Shown here piece by piece: positions 22,667 to 34,000 of a DNA stretch of 64,000 nt (position 1 is its first letter; each line of letters begins with the position of its first letter). The translations under genes and the position numbers were made by a program. The notes beneath the pieces were generated by a model. It was not told the DNA's origin. It saw only the letters and a list, made by a program, of their open reading frames with translations, and made no database searches. Source of the DNA: Dysidea avara (lineage: Eukaryota; Porifera; Demospongiae; Dictyoceratida; Dysideidae); assembly GCF_963678975.1 (NCBI RefSeq), contig NC_089285.1, positions 9,658,694 to 9,722,693 on the forward strand. Direction: 5' to 3'.

Positions 22667-23101
22667 TAAGGTGTATAACAGTCTTATTATGTTAGTATTG
22701 GAATGAAATAGTACAGCATATATTAATAGATTAGGACTTTACTGTAACAAGCTTATTGAATACATTTAAGACAGTCATATATTAGAGATTAAATCACTAG
22801 TATAGTGCAGTGTATTATCAGACTGTACTACGCCTATTTCAACCATATATTGGCTACTATACTACTGTACTTTTTTACTTTCCTATAATCTGTGGCTACC
22901 TTAATTAAATATTTTCTATAATTATATTTGTAATGAATTAAATTCTGTAAATATATTAAAACCACGATAGGTACAGGTAGTAAATCAATGTCTCCTCGGC
23001 TGGCCATGACAGTATCAAATCAATTTCGTCATTTATCAGTCTTTATCCAACTGCAGCAGGTACGACAGTAAATACAATTCACAAGTTCCATTACAAATTA
23101 C
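22667..23101. other. AT-rich spacer
   Basis: 3' flank of the secreted-protein gene. No canonical aataaa close to the stop; attaaa occurs near 22787. Nothing else recognised. Confidence 0.35.
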
Positions 23102-24543
23102 CTGTATTATCATCACTATGTAGAACTCTGTGACAATCTGTTAGTTGGCTTGGTAGAACTGTCCCACAGCTCTAATACAAAGATGGTAAATATAATGTGT
23201 ATTCTGGACAATCGTTGGATTTACAGTTTGTAACAATAAGAATCTCATAAAACCGAGACCTTGTCTGGAAACCTAGTATTACCATGTAGAATGGTGGCTA
23301 GGTCCCACAACTCTATTAACGATGGTAAATATAAGGCGTATACTGAACAATCATTGTACTTACGTATACAGTTTGTAACAATCTTTTAACACTGAGGCCG
23401 AGTCTGGGACCGACAATCCATGTACAACTAAGACAAGTCTGATAAGACCAGGTCTCACAACCCTAAATGGAGGCAAACATAATTCATATTCTGGATTATT
23501 TGGTGTACTTACAGTTGTTATCAGTGAGTCTAACCAGACATAAAAAAGCCACTTAGTATGTGACTTTGTTGGGCTAACGTGTTATGTAAGCTCACAAGAA
23601 GCATCTGATACACTGATAACCAAGTCCAAGAATCTTATAATCACTAAGTACAACTGAAACAAGACTAAATATAATATAATTTGCATACTCTCAGTGAACT
23701 TAATTTTGTTAGCAATACGAGCATGGTCAGTGAAATAAGGACAAACAAGATGGAACAGGTTCTTGAAAGCACTCAACTCATTTACAGTGCCAGACGAGGT
23801 AGCAGCCATCAGCTGTTGATAAAAAGTATGAAGAAATGAGACCGGTTCCCAGAAGAAATGAGACCAGTTTCCACAAACCTAAATGAAGGTAAATATAAAT
23901 TGTATACTGGACACTCTCAGTATACTTACTTACAGATGTTAGCAATAAGAAGAATTTCCTAGAACTGAGACCAAGTCTGTAATTCCTACCCTATTAAAAA
24001 GAAAATGAATAAAAACACAATCAGGCTTAATGCACTTACAGCTGTAAGGATGACGTTGAACAACTCCGTGAAAAAAAACATATGGTCGCTACCAAATTCT
24101 TTAAAGGAAGCAGCTGCCATTGAAGGAAACTAACACTGCAGATGTTGTACACTGACAGCCTGTAGAACTAAGAGGTTCGACAAGAAACTGTACCACTGAA
24201 GAGATAATATACAAAATCATAAGAGCAGACCATGCATACTCTTACCGTTGATGGCTGATGAACTGTGTCCACTCGTCATCCGCCATAAGCTGAGATAATG
24301 GGATATAGCTAAAACATGTAATACGTACACAGCAACACCAAAGTTGAATCATTTACAGGCCATTGTCATACAATGCACAATAAACAATTTAATACGGCTA
24401 AACTTATCGTACAAGCTATCATTTTAGTTTAATACTTACTCATCTAGAGCTGTTTTTGATTGCTGCCATCGAAGGAATTGTCCACTTGGCCGTGCCACTT
24501 CACCACTGGCTACAGCCAGCAGGGATGTACAGTTGTGGTCCAT
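23102..24543 (-). CDS. Gene with tandemly repeated small exons, unknown protein
   Basis: On the minus strand a series of short, mutually similar exon units is separated by roughly 50-60-bp introns starting gtaag/gtaaat and ending tttag/aatag. Supported exons: 24543-24440 (starts MDHNCTSLLAVASGE), 24289-24246, about 24135-24040, 23990-23934 (GRNYRLGLSSRKFFLLLTS), 23878-23699 (VCGNWSHFFWEP...CPYFTDHARIAN), one ending 23513, 23462-23364 (GCETWSYQTCLSC... RLGLSVKRLLQTVY), 23312-23225 and 23171-23102. Most are phase 0/0. Units start [S/G]CG-x-W and end LLLQT-like, so exon duplication built the gene. The exact start is unresolved (ATG 24543 or one in a later exon). Some units contain stops, so part of the array may be decaying. 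No known domain recognised. Confidence 0.5.
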
Positions 24544-25082
24544 AACTATCATCGTGGCTCATTGGACAATGGCGCCGACTGCGCACACTCTCTCCCCGAG
24601 ATACACCGTCATATCACTCACATTTACAACCTCTGATACAACAATAGCGACAAAGATGGCGACTTAATTGCATCTAATACGCATGCACACACCACTGACC
24701 CTTTCAATTTTAAGCAAGCATTACTACGAACTTTTGCAGGTGTGCTAACTGTGCAAGAAAATCTAGATTTGTATGACTCTTAGATTGAATAATTAATTTT
24801 TCTGGTATTATATGCTTTGCTATATGAAAATGTGTGCGTATGAAATTATCACAACAAACTGAAGCTAGTTAGCTAGCTATAGTGATTAACAGAAGTGTAG
24901 CTACTTATTGTAAAATCATCATGACTTTGTTTGGTACAGTAAAAAAAATCTTAAGTCACATGAGATGGTGAAGCTAAAAATAATGAGATCTGATGGTGAA
25001 GCTAAAAAGTAATCACATTTAGTTAAGTAAACAAAGCCATACAAAGAATGTGTATTAAACTAAAGTATAATCTGTTTCCCAT

Positions 25083-25192
25083 AATATAAGATGGAGTTTA
25101 TACTAAACTATAAGATAGTTAGTATAATGCAAGACTATACTGAGATTATTTGTATAGTTTAAGCCATTAGATATACCATCTTATATTCCTCT
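25083..25192. repeat. Short imperfect palindrome
   Basis: ataatataagatgg... and ...ccatcttatattcc are inverted about 80 bp apart, with further partial pairing (actaaactata/tatagttta). Probably a small MITE just upstream of the RING-like gene's acceptor. Confidence 0.5.
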
Positions 25193-25202
25193 TTTTTCAC
25201 AG

Positions 25203-25837
25203 TGATAAGTGGGGCCATGAGTATACACTGGTCACGGGGGATGGCGTTGAACTAGAGGACAGCAGTGGTACAGAAGGTATGAAAATGTTTATCTGTGTGA
25301 TGTACGCGTAGCTCCCTATATATTATGTAGGGTTGGCGTTCTGGAAGGCGCCAAAAAGAAAAATTTATGCCATAGAGCGGCTGTGTTCTGGAACTCAACC
25401 GACTACTAATGCATCCAACAAAAGGACAAGGAATGCCGCCGATAAAGATGAGGAAATAAACATAAAGAAAAAGAAGGTTGATACACTGGTAGAGGAAATA
25501 GCCGAATTAAAAGACTGTAACCACTTTACAAAATGACGTCAGCAAGTTGCTTGAAGTTAACAGCACCATGCCGATGCCACTTGGGCTGGGAAAGTCCATC
25601 TCTGAGCTGATGAAGTGCAAAATTTGCCATTCAATGCCAATGTATCCTCCACTGATATATGCTCGCTGTTGTAAAAGCATTCTTGGATGCGAGAGCTGTG
25701 CAAATACTTGGTACAATGGAGAAAACGCGCTTGTAAAGCCATGCCCTCTGTGTGGCCAATCTAGAGGTTACAATGAACACAGCGTGTCCTTGGATTTGAT
25801 GATTTTGCTGAAACACTTAAAAGCTTTACTCGAATGA
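25203..25837 (+). CDS. Coiled-coil protein with C-terminal RING-like zinc domain, 3' exons
   Basis: Two exons: 25203-25276 (acceptor ttttttcacag; DKWGHEYTLVTGDGVELED) and 25331-25837, joined in phase across a 54-bp intron. The second encodes FWKAPKRKIYAIE, a Lys-rich linker, a coiled coil (DTLVEEIAELK...LQNDVSKLLEV) and a Cys-rich domain: CKICHSMPM, RCCKSILGCESC and CPLC with spacing like a RING/U-box zinc fold. From memory such FWK...KICH...CCK proteins are multi-copy in fish, corals and sponges, with unknown function; a ubiquitin-ligase role is only inferred. Oddity: the frame shifts by +1 inside the coiled coil near 25510-25520, with coding potential on both sides. Upstream exons were not found. 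Confidence 0.7.
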
Positions 25838-26680
25838 GCAAAGTGAGGTACAAGCTGCAAATGAGTGATGTGGTCTCCGTTCAGTGTTTAACTTGACATT
25901 TAGTATGGAATTTTATCATTACAGCTAAATAGACTGTTCATTGTGATAATTTTATCATTACAGCTAAATAGACTGTTCATAGACTGTTCATCGTGATTAT
26001 ACTATTGTTGCCATGTTAATGTGGATATATTACCATTATATTATATGGACTTGCATGTGTAGTGAATTGTGGTAGACTTTCAGTGCCACTGTCAAGTTTA
26101 TATATGTTAAGAACATGCATGCATATAGTGAGCAACCATGCAATTTTAGGAACTCTGAAATAAAACAGTTGTCTAGTAGCTATACCAATATGTCACAGTG
26201 ACCTGCACAATGAACATGCTCCAGCTAGATAGAGACTAGCGTAGCAGTATAAAATATAAAACTACCTTGATATCACTTTATTAACAATTAGCACACAAAT
26301 TGTATCTAACACTGTAATTACCTTTTTTCCTGCATGGGCACAACAGCTGTGCTGACTGCCCAGTAATCATAAATTCACTAGCTATAGAGTACTTAAGCAA
26401 CTAATTGTTTCACCTAACCAAATTTACCTACGCACTCTGCGTTGCAAGTGGTCACATTTTGTCCGGGTAAGTTCCTCTTCACTGAATATCTGCTGGATGA
26501 GATCACATGTGACTAAGTTAAACCTCTTATTGGTGAAAATTCAGCCGTTATATCTGATTTTCTTATTGCAACCACACATTTCAGGGGGGGGGGGGTTCCA
26601 CTCCGGAATTGCAACTTCAACCTAGCTGTAAGTCGAAGATACTGCAAAGACTCATGCAATTGTAAGGAATTTACGTGAAG
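25838..26680. other. Spacer with a short direct duplication
   Basis: ttttatcattacagctaaatagactgttcat occurs twice in tandem at about 25912-25943 and 25948-25979. A G12-type run lies near 26584. Nothing coding. Confidence 0.5.
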
Positions 26681-26691
26681 CCAGGGCCGCC

Positions 26692-27030
26692 CAGAGAAAT
26701 TAAGAGACCCAGGGCAAAGCGTTAAAGTGGGGCCCCAGGAACAAGGAGGTTTCCATTCTGAATCACAACTTCACCCACGCTGTAAGTTGAAGACCAAAAA
26801 AAAAAGGTCATTACATGCTGACAATGACAATAGCTACTCCTCACCAACCATGTCTCCTGATTTATAAGCTTGCTACACTGTTCCTCTGAAGAATACTGTG
26901 ACTGCTCTATTAGAGTATCTAGATCTGGTATAACAGGTATTCATGGGGCCTCCTGGGATCCCTTTCAGGCTGGGGCCTGGGGCAAAATGCCCCAGTTTCC
27001 GCCCCCCTTGTCGGCGACACTGCAGTGAAG
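26692..27030. mobile_element. Possible degenerate DNA-transposon fragment
   Basis: The left end ccagggccgccca...ggggcccca and right end ctggggcctggggcaaaatgcccc...cggcgacactgcag are roughly inverted GC-rich ends on an AT-rich background, like those of worn hAT/MITE copies. Target duplication is not seen. Low confidence. Confidence 0.3.
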
Positions 27031-27714
27031 ACTTGTATCCACTATTCTCTGTGGGCATGCGTGCATGGCATCACCAGATCCCTGTTGCTACTTGAAATTT
27101 ATAGATAACCAGCTTCTGGCAATTCTCAATTGCTGTAACTGCAAGTAAACGTACATGGAGCCACACCCACTTGATAATATGTAGTTATTCTCGCTTCTTG
27201 CAGGCAATCCTTCCTATAGTGTAAAAATGCAGACCTAACTATAATGGAACTTGGAACTAGTGGACTTTTACTCCAGCCCTTGAGGTATGCTTCTATTTTA
27301 ACTAAACTGGGTCACATGCGGGTCAGATCCAGGTCCCATCCGGATTACTATTCAGGTCAGTGGGTCTATGCCACTTGTATTTGTGCAAAATTTCAAAACT
27401 TCTATGTAAATAGTCCAACTTGAGAACGTGTGCAGTTATTACCCATGTATTATTGTGAAGTATTTCAAGTGCATACAGCCAACAGAATTATTGATTTGAC
27501 AAATAGTAATACCATAGTGATAGATGCCTCATAGCATACAATATAATTATGCATGATTTTAGCTAGATAGCTGATTTAGACACCTCACATGACTCAGAAT
27601 GCAGTAGCTATATACTTAATGGCTGCATTCAGCCACTAATGGTACAAAAATCATTGATGCAGCTATAGAAAAGTGATCACCCCTTAGCTGAGGACACCTC
27701 TTAAAAAGAGTTTT
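27031..27714. other. No gene recognised
   Basis: AT-rich; nothing structured seen before the palindrome at 27715. Confidence 0.4.
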
Positions 27715-27794
27715 ACTGTATGTGTCCTTAGTAAGGGTGTCTTTAAAACTTTGATTGAGTTTTTAAGGCATCCTTACTAAGGACACATACAGTA
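27715..27794. repeat. 80-bp hairpin
   Basis: tactgtatgtgtccttagtaagg... faces ...ccttactaaggacacatacagta with a short loop. Likely the ends of a tiny foldback MITE. Confidence 0.7.
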
Positions 27795-27984
27795 CAACAT
27801 ACTCAAAAAGATATGTGATGTCTCCATGCTATTACTATAATGAAACTTTAATGTAATTTTGGGAAACGTATCTATATGTTTATCACTAAAAATGTCATAA
27901 TACAATGTACTTCTGTTGCATTTTTTAATGGGATTTGGCACTTACATTAAATGTAAATTAATTGTGACAATTCCTTACAGAATT

Positions 27985-29760
27985 CCATTACACAGACTGA
28001 CTTTGAAATTGGTGGTGTATTAGAGCAGTCAAGACACGTTATTGCATTTGTAAGCAAAGCCCTTACTAGAACTACAGCGTTATCCAGAAGGAGTGCCTAG
28101 CCCTTGTATATGCCATAAAGCAGTTTAGGCACTACCTCTTTGGACAACCATTTAAGTTTATCACTGACCATGCTCCACTTCAATGGCTCTCAGCTCAGAA
28201 AAATGGAGGGTTTACTGACACAATGGGCACTTGCAATCCAAGAGTATGAATTCACCATTTATTACTGCAGAGGACATGGGAATGGTAATGCAGATGCATT
28301 ATCCAGGAAGGTTCACCCTGATGTACAGTTAATTGTTGCTACTTCCCAAGCTCCTGTACTCACAGCTGACCTCCATGAGCAACACCTTAGTGACCCTGTT
28401 ATACAAGAACTTACACAGCCCTCTCTCTGACAAGTGGTAACTGTGTTTTACCACAAGGCCCCCAGTGGCATCAGTCTCCTCTTTCACACTACAAACAATT
28501 GTGGCCACAACTTTTCATTACTAATGAAATTATTTGTCGTTGTTATGCTCCAAACCCATAACTACTGTACCTGCTATCACAGTTCCCCTTATCCCAGCTT
28601 CACAGTGTTTGAACCTGATTAAACTACAGCATGATGCTCTTTCAGCTGGACGTTTGGGATATAATAAAACTGTTACCAAGGTGTCCTCTGGGGTACTGGG
28701 TTGGAATTCTCTAAGATATTGACAAGTACTGCTGTGAGTGTATCATATGTCAGCGTACCAAGCCTCTGGCACCAACCAAAGCCCCACTAACTTATGTACC
28801 CAGTGTGAAACCTTGGAAAATGGTTGCAGTTGACATTCTGGAAGTCCCTATATCAAGACACAATAACTGTTACCTCCTAGTGATGCAATTCAAGATTATA
28901 TGACAAAGTAGGCTGATGCTATTCCAGTTCCAAACCAAACAGAAAACCATATAACTGAAGAATTAACAAAAGTATTCAGTCGTTATGGGGATTCCTGAAA
29001 GTTTACACTCTGACCAGGGTATAGTAGAAACTTTGAGAGTACTATCTTGTCCCAGACTCTAGAAGCTTTTGGAGTAAGTAAATCTTGCACTACTGCTTAC
29101 CACCAAGGTGGTGATGGGCTAGTGGAATATTTCAATCAATTCCTTCTCCAACTACTCCATGCAAATGTCCAGCATCACAGTGATTGGGAGCAGTATGTTC
29201 TACTGGTATTGTATATATGTTTACAGAACAGCTGTTCATTCATCATCCACCAGTGTGTCACCTTTTGAATTAATGTATGGGCACTGTACACATAAGCCAC
29301 CACTTCCTTTCAGAACAGCACATGATGTACTACCCTACCAAGATCAACTTCGCACAAACTGGCACAATTGTATGACTTTGTTGAACTGAACAATGTCCAA
29401 ACTTGTGGCCAACAGAAACACCATTTTGATCATGTCACTCACACAAGAACATTTGAAGCTGGTGACTCACTGTGACTATCCATCCCCACTGCAGGAAAGT
29501 TAGATCCTAAGTGGAAGGAGGGTGAGCAATGCTATCAGCCCAGAGCCTAATTACATAAACAATAAGTGGAAGAAGAACTAAAACAGTGCACATTAACCGA
29601 CTAAGACCTAGGATACAACTAGTAATTGATAACAATAGTAGAGTTGAACAATCATTGCAACAAGCTTGGGAACCACCCTCAGTTGAACACATCATCGTTG
29701 ATGACAGTACTAGTCATCACCAAGCCATTGCAGATTTCACCTTCGGTGTCCTCTGAAGTT
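27985..29760 (+). mobile_element. Old Ty3/gypsy fossil, pol part only, heavily broken
   Basis: Plus-strand traces in order: an RNase H end (VIAFVSKALT, FKFITDHAPLQWL-like and GNGNADALSR), the linker before integrase, an integrase zinc region with CIICQRTK, and a core with AYHQGGDGLVEYFNQ and a downstream tail. No LTRs, gag or reverse transcriptase are visible. It has many breaks and is far older than the two young elements to the left. Confidence 0.85.
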
Positions 29761-30048
29761 CATTTTATGCTCAAATATATCACCAATGTTTATGGCTATA
29801 ATTTGCTTCTGTATGTATAATAATAATAATATTTGATGTATAAATAAAATTCTAAGGTTATACATGCTACTATATATCAGTCATGTTTGCTGAAAAACCT
29901 TTAAGCCTTATGCACATCTAACATATACCATATTGATAGCTAATTTCGTAAACTGACTATATATAGGGAGATTATGGTCCTGAACTACCTACATCTTATA
30001 TCCTCTTAAATATATATATATTATTTTTTTTTCCTTTAGAGAGACACA
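29761..30048. other. AT-rich spacer
   Basis: Contains ta-rich low-complexity stretches (around 29820-29835 and 30010-30030). No gene. Confidence 0.4.
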
Positions 30049-30591
30049 CAGAGTTGGGGTAGTTGCTTCAGAAAAGTAACTGGATACTAGTTACTAGTTA
30101 TTTTTATTCCATGTAACTGAGTTACAGTTACAGTCACTTTTTAAAAGGTTACTAATTATCTAGTTACTAGCCTTACTTTCATAAACAAGTTATGCTTGTT
30201 TTTTTTAACTTTTGTAACATGTTTATTTTGCCCAGAGCAAGGGAAGAAGAGAACTATATTATAATAATTAACATGTTTATTTTTCCCAGAGCAAGGGAAG
30301 AAGAGAACTACATATAATAATTATATGTACACTTTCTGAAAATAATGATTATGTAGCCATTTCAGCTCAGTTTCAATTGTTACATCTGTTGCTCGAGCTG
30401 AATCATGAAGAACAGTACACAGGAAGTGTCTACTTAATGTGACTATAGCACAAAAATTGTACTTTTGTAACTATTGTAACTCAGTTACTTTTCGGGCAGT
30501 TGTAACTAGTTACAAAGCAAGTAACTAGTTATATTGTAAAGTAAGTAGTTATGTAACATAGTTACAAAGTAACTAAGTTACCCCAACTCTG
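30049..30591. mobile_element. hAT-type MITE, copy 4
   Basis: 543 bp, ends cagagttgggg...ccccaactctg, with a perfect 8-bp duplication gagacaca (30041-30048 and 30592-30599). It carries gtaactagttac-type words like the other copies, plus an internal tandem duplication of about 55 bp around aacatgtttatttt (near 30218 and 30270). Confidence 0.93.
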
Positions 30592-32323
30592 GAGACACAC
30601 AACACCCAAGATGTGAGGGAGTCTGAGGGCATAACCTACTAGACAATTTGTGTTTCTCAATTTGGTTCTATATAGTTTCCATATTAGCAAGTATAGCTAA
30701 AAAGCTAATGACTTCAAAAACGTATTTTCGAAAGCTTTACAGCAATAACAATTTAGTATACAGGTTTTAGAAACAGTGCTATCAGTCAGACTTATCTAGG
30801 AAATGACTTGAGAGAAGTCACAATGAGAGTAAGGGAGGACGATGGTACAAGGATCTTTGTGTTCATAGCTAGTTTATGCACATGGTATCTTATTCCCTCA
30901 GGTACAACCTCTAAAGTACCTGAGAATGACCTACAGTACCTGAGAGTAGCGAGAAGTAGTCTCATGCTTGTATTTTCTCAGATACAGTTCTGGACTACTG
31001 TATCTGGAAAAATACACATGTTATTTATTTCATTCAATATTACAGTTGTTGTTGATGTATTCACTGAGATTTTGATTTATAATTTAAGGAGTTCATTGGT
31101 AAAAAGGAGCACCCCACAGAAACTAGTTAAAACTGTTGATAGAACAACATATGTATAATACAATTATGAGCTGTTGTTTAACTAGCACAAGAGAGGAGAG
31201 TACATACCCCATGCTCCACCCCTGGATATCTCTCCACTTTTGGTTGTATATGTAACCAGTTACCTGCAGTGTTCATGGTTAGCTAAAACATTGAATGGCA
31301 AAACAAGAATGTAGGTGAAGAGTGTAATGGCATGGGGAGTTGAATTTATATGAATTTGGTGCTGGTAAAAATTACCATAACTTTGAAATGAAATATGCTA
31401 TGAACTTGCAACAAGTATCAACTTGTTTCTTGACTTGTTTCTTGGATAAATATCTTCAATTTGACATTTAGTTTAAACAAATATTGAGTGATATATAGAC
31501 AAAGGTCACTATTTTTGAGCATAAAATTAACTGTAGGTCAAATCGATGATAGCGCCATGTCTCAAAATACATGTACATTTCATGGTAGGTAGGTACTGTG
31601 TGCAAGCTTTCATACTTTCTGCACAAAGTGCACAATTTGCTCATTTTTGTTAGCTACTAGTGGCACTAAAATGACATTCAGTTTAACAATAGTTACCTAG
31701 CAACCATTGGTAAGTAACTACATTGTTGCTATGTGCATGCTATATGTATCACTTTGGCAATGCTAGTTGTCAAATAGGGCACATACCATACTAGCTACAT
31801 AGCCAATCAAATTATATAGTAGTATACAGATTTTTGGCAATGAATAAAAAGTGTGATACTAATTCTATTGGCTGCACTTAACATAAAATTACAAGTGAAA
31901 GTATTATATTGTGACACATTCTTTTGTTATATTTTATGTACGTAGGTGTTTTAATAATTTTGGCAGAATATGCAAAACGTTATAGAGTTTTGGAACAAAT
32001 ACATGCAAGTGACAGACACTATAGTCTTAATCTTTATACAAGTAACAGCAGTGGTACAGTAAGTCGCTTTAATCTAACAATGCTTAGAAAACCACTGTTA
32101 ATGGTGGGCTGAGATTTTCATTGAGGAAACAAGCAGGTAAATTGTTAGGTTGATTTGTTTTTGTGTGGTTGGTTGAATGTTAGTCAGCAATAGGGCCATA
32201 TCTTCATCATAGGACATCATTTATCTAGGGTAAGAGGAAAGTGTTGTTACACTTAATACAGATGATCATAAATTAAAACAGCCAGCCAACACATTAGCTT
32301 AAAATAATAGTGTATATAGTTCC
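30592..32323. other. No gene supported
   Basis: A 116-codon plus-strand frame at 30808-31158 lacks a domain, a donor or good composition and is not called. The rest is AT-rich intron-like sequence. Confidence 0.4.
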
Positions 32324-32481
32324 TTATAGTGAAGAGGGTTAGCTATAAAATTGTGCATTTATCACCAAATTTGGCACAGAGGTAAAGGATCACCTTACAA
32401 ACATATTTGCAATGCAGACCACACGCACTTTGATAGGTCCCTCCCACTCAATTGCACTAACAAAATACTAATGTTTAATTA

Positions 32482-32658
32482 CAGTAGAACCTGTTAGTCA
32501 GGGCACTTGAAAACGAGGACACCTGCATAATCTGGACACCTGGTAATGATTCTAAAGTATACCTTAGTATGTAAACTGACCTGAAAAAATCAGGACACCT
32601 TGATAATCAGGACACTTTTGATCAGTCCCAAGGTGTCCTTAATATACAGGTGTCACTG
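32482..32658. mobile_element. 177-bp TA-flanked MITE nested in the long-TIR element
   Basis: Ends cagtagaacctgt...acaggtgtcactg with TA on both sides (32480-32481, 32659-32660), typical of Tc1/mariner-type MITEs. The empty site is preserved in the element's right arm (atgtttaattacaataaa, reverse strand). A related, inverted copy lies near 35105-35260. Confidence 0.8.
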
Positions 32659-32787
32659 TACACAACAAACAAAGAAAATGACAAACTGAAAATGAAATCT
32701 CTATCATATGATAATTATATAATTACACTAATTTACCTATTTTGGTATAGCAGACATGGCCAAAAATGCACTCTCCCTGACTCTCTC

Positions 32788-32910
32788 TGTTGCTCTAGAG
32801 TGGCGAGATCTGCAGATCTCTTTGTAAAATTTTTTTGTCGATGTGGTCTACCCAAGTCTGCTATGTATGAAAAGGATGCACTTGAATACGTACTTGAACA
32901 CAAACTTTGA
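32788..32910 (+). other. Exon-like frame inside the long-TIR element
   Basis: After an acceptor-like tctctgttgctctag, a 38-codon frame reads RVARSADLFVKFFCRCGLPK... and ends at a stop (LEYVLEHKL). Composition is protein-like. It might be a captured termin­al exon or chance. It lies in the unique centre between the arms. Confidence 0.25.
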
Positions 32911-34000
32911 AATCTGAAGATATGTAACATAATAGCCACGTGTGTGCCTATTAAACTATCTACAGAGTCCATGTATTAACTGCATTGTCTATGTAGGTAG
33001 TTTCAATCTATGGAACAATTTGAATTCATATACAGTGTGTAATAAGACAAGGTCTATAATACTTACTCTAATGATTGCTTTTTCATGGTTTTGGTGGTGT
33101 ATTTAAAGTGAGTGGGGCTTCCATGGCAGATAGCTATGTTTATTACTAAATGTATAATTATACGTTTACATGCAATGATTTTCGTATAATCTAACACACT
33201 ACTGCACCGTTTATCTTGACCACATGTACAATACAGTAAAGTATACAGGACATCATATTGGGATAGTTGAATAGATATATGTGACTGGATTTGCAAAGGG
33301 TACTTTTCCATTTTATATACCAGCAAACAAAATGATGTAACACTTGACTTCTTATACTGATTAACTTGCTCTTAGTTTCAAACTGCATCCAGATACTTTA
33401 ACTGCACTCATGGAAAATTTCAGACAGTAATATGCAATAATAATAATAAAGTCATGAAGTTTAAAAGTTTAAAAAATGGGTCAAATTTGTGTGTGAAAAA
33501 GGTACCGTTGGCTAATCTGGTCATATATTTCCTAGGATGTACATTATGCGCTCTTACCTTTAACACTTCTAAAGTATATGTGAGTATCTACATGGTTGCA
33601 TAAAATTATCAAATGAAATGAGTTCACAACTGATGAGAGTCTGTAGTCGTTCATAGTTATACTGTTGCAACAGTGTTCTTGATAGAAATACTACACACAG
33701 AGTGCATTTTGCCCATGTTCCACTATACCAAAGTAGGTAAATTTCTATATATATTCTATGTCATAAATTATGGTAGAGATTTCATGTTCAGTATGTCATT
33801 TTTTTATTGTAATTAAACATTAATACTTTGTTAGTATGGTTGAGTGGGCATGAACTATCAAAGGGGGCATGGTCTGTATTGGCCCAATACCCTGATTTGT
33901 TTGTAAGGTGATCCTTTACCTCTGTACAAAATTTGGTCTTTTATCACGAAAATTAATGCACAATTGTTGTATATTTTTCAGTTAATCCACCTCACTATTA

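Larger units (their letters stand above)
32327..33997. mobile_element. Long-TIR foldback element with nested MITE
   Basis: Ends tagtgaagaggg...cctcacta, flanked by TTA at 32324-32326 and 33998-34000. The left arm (about 32327-32790, including an insertion) is the inverted copy of the right arm (about 33690-33997), sharing acagaggtaaaggatcacctta and cctactttggtatagtgg-like words. A 3-bp TTA duplication fits PIF/Harbinger-type insertion, but no transposase is present. It lies directly against an exon of the minus-strand gene to its right. Confidence 0.8.

Noticed and set aside
30808-31158. 116-codon plus-strand frame
   Set aside because: Hydrophobic, unbiased composition, no domain, no splice support.
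33063-33388. Two minus-strand frames in the centre of the long-TIR element
   Set aside because: No domain, overlapping in different frames, composition as in non-coding AT-rich DNA.
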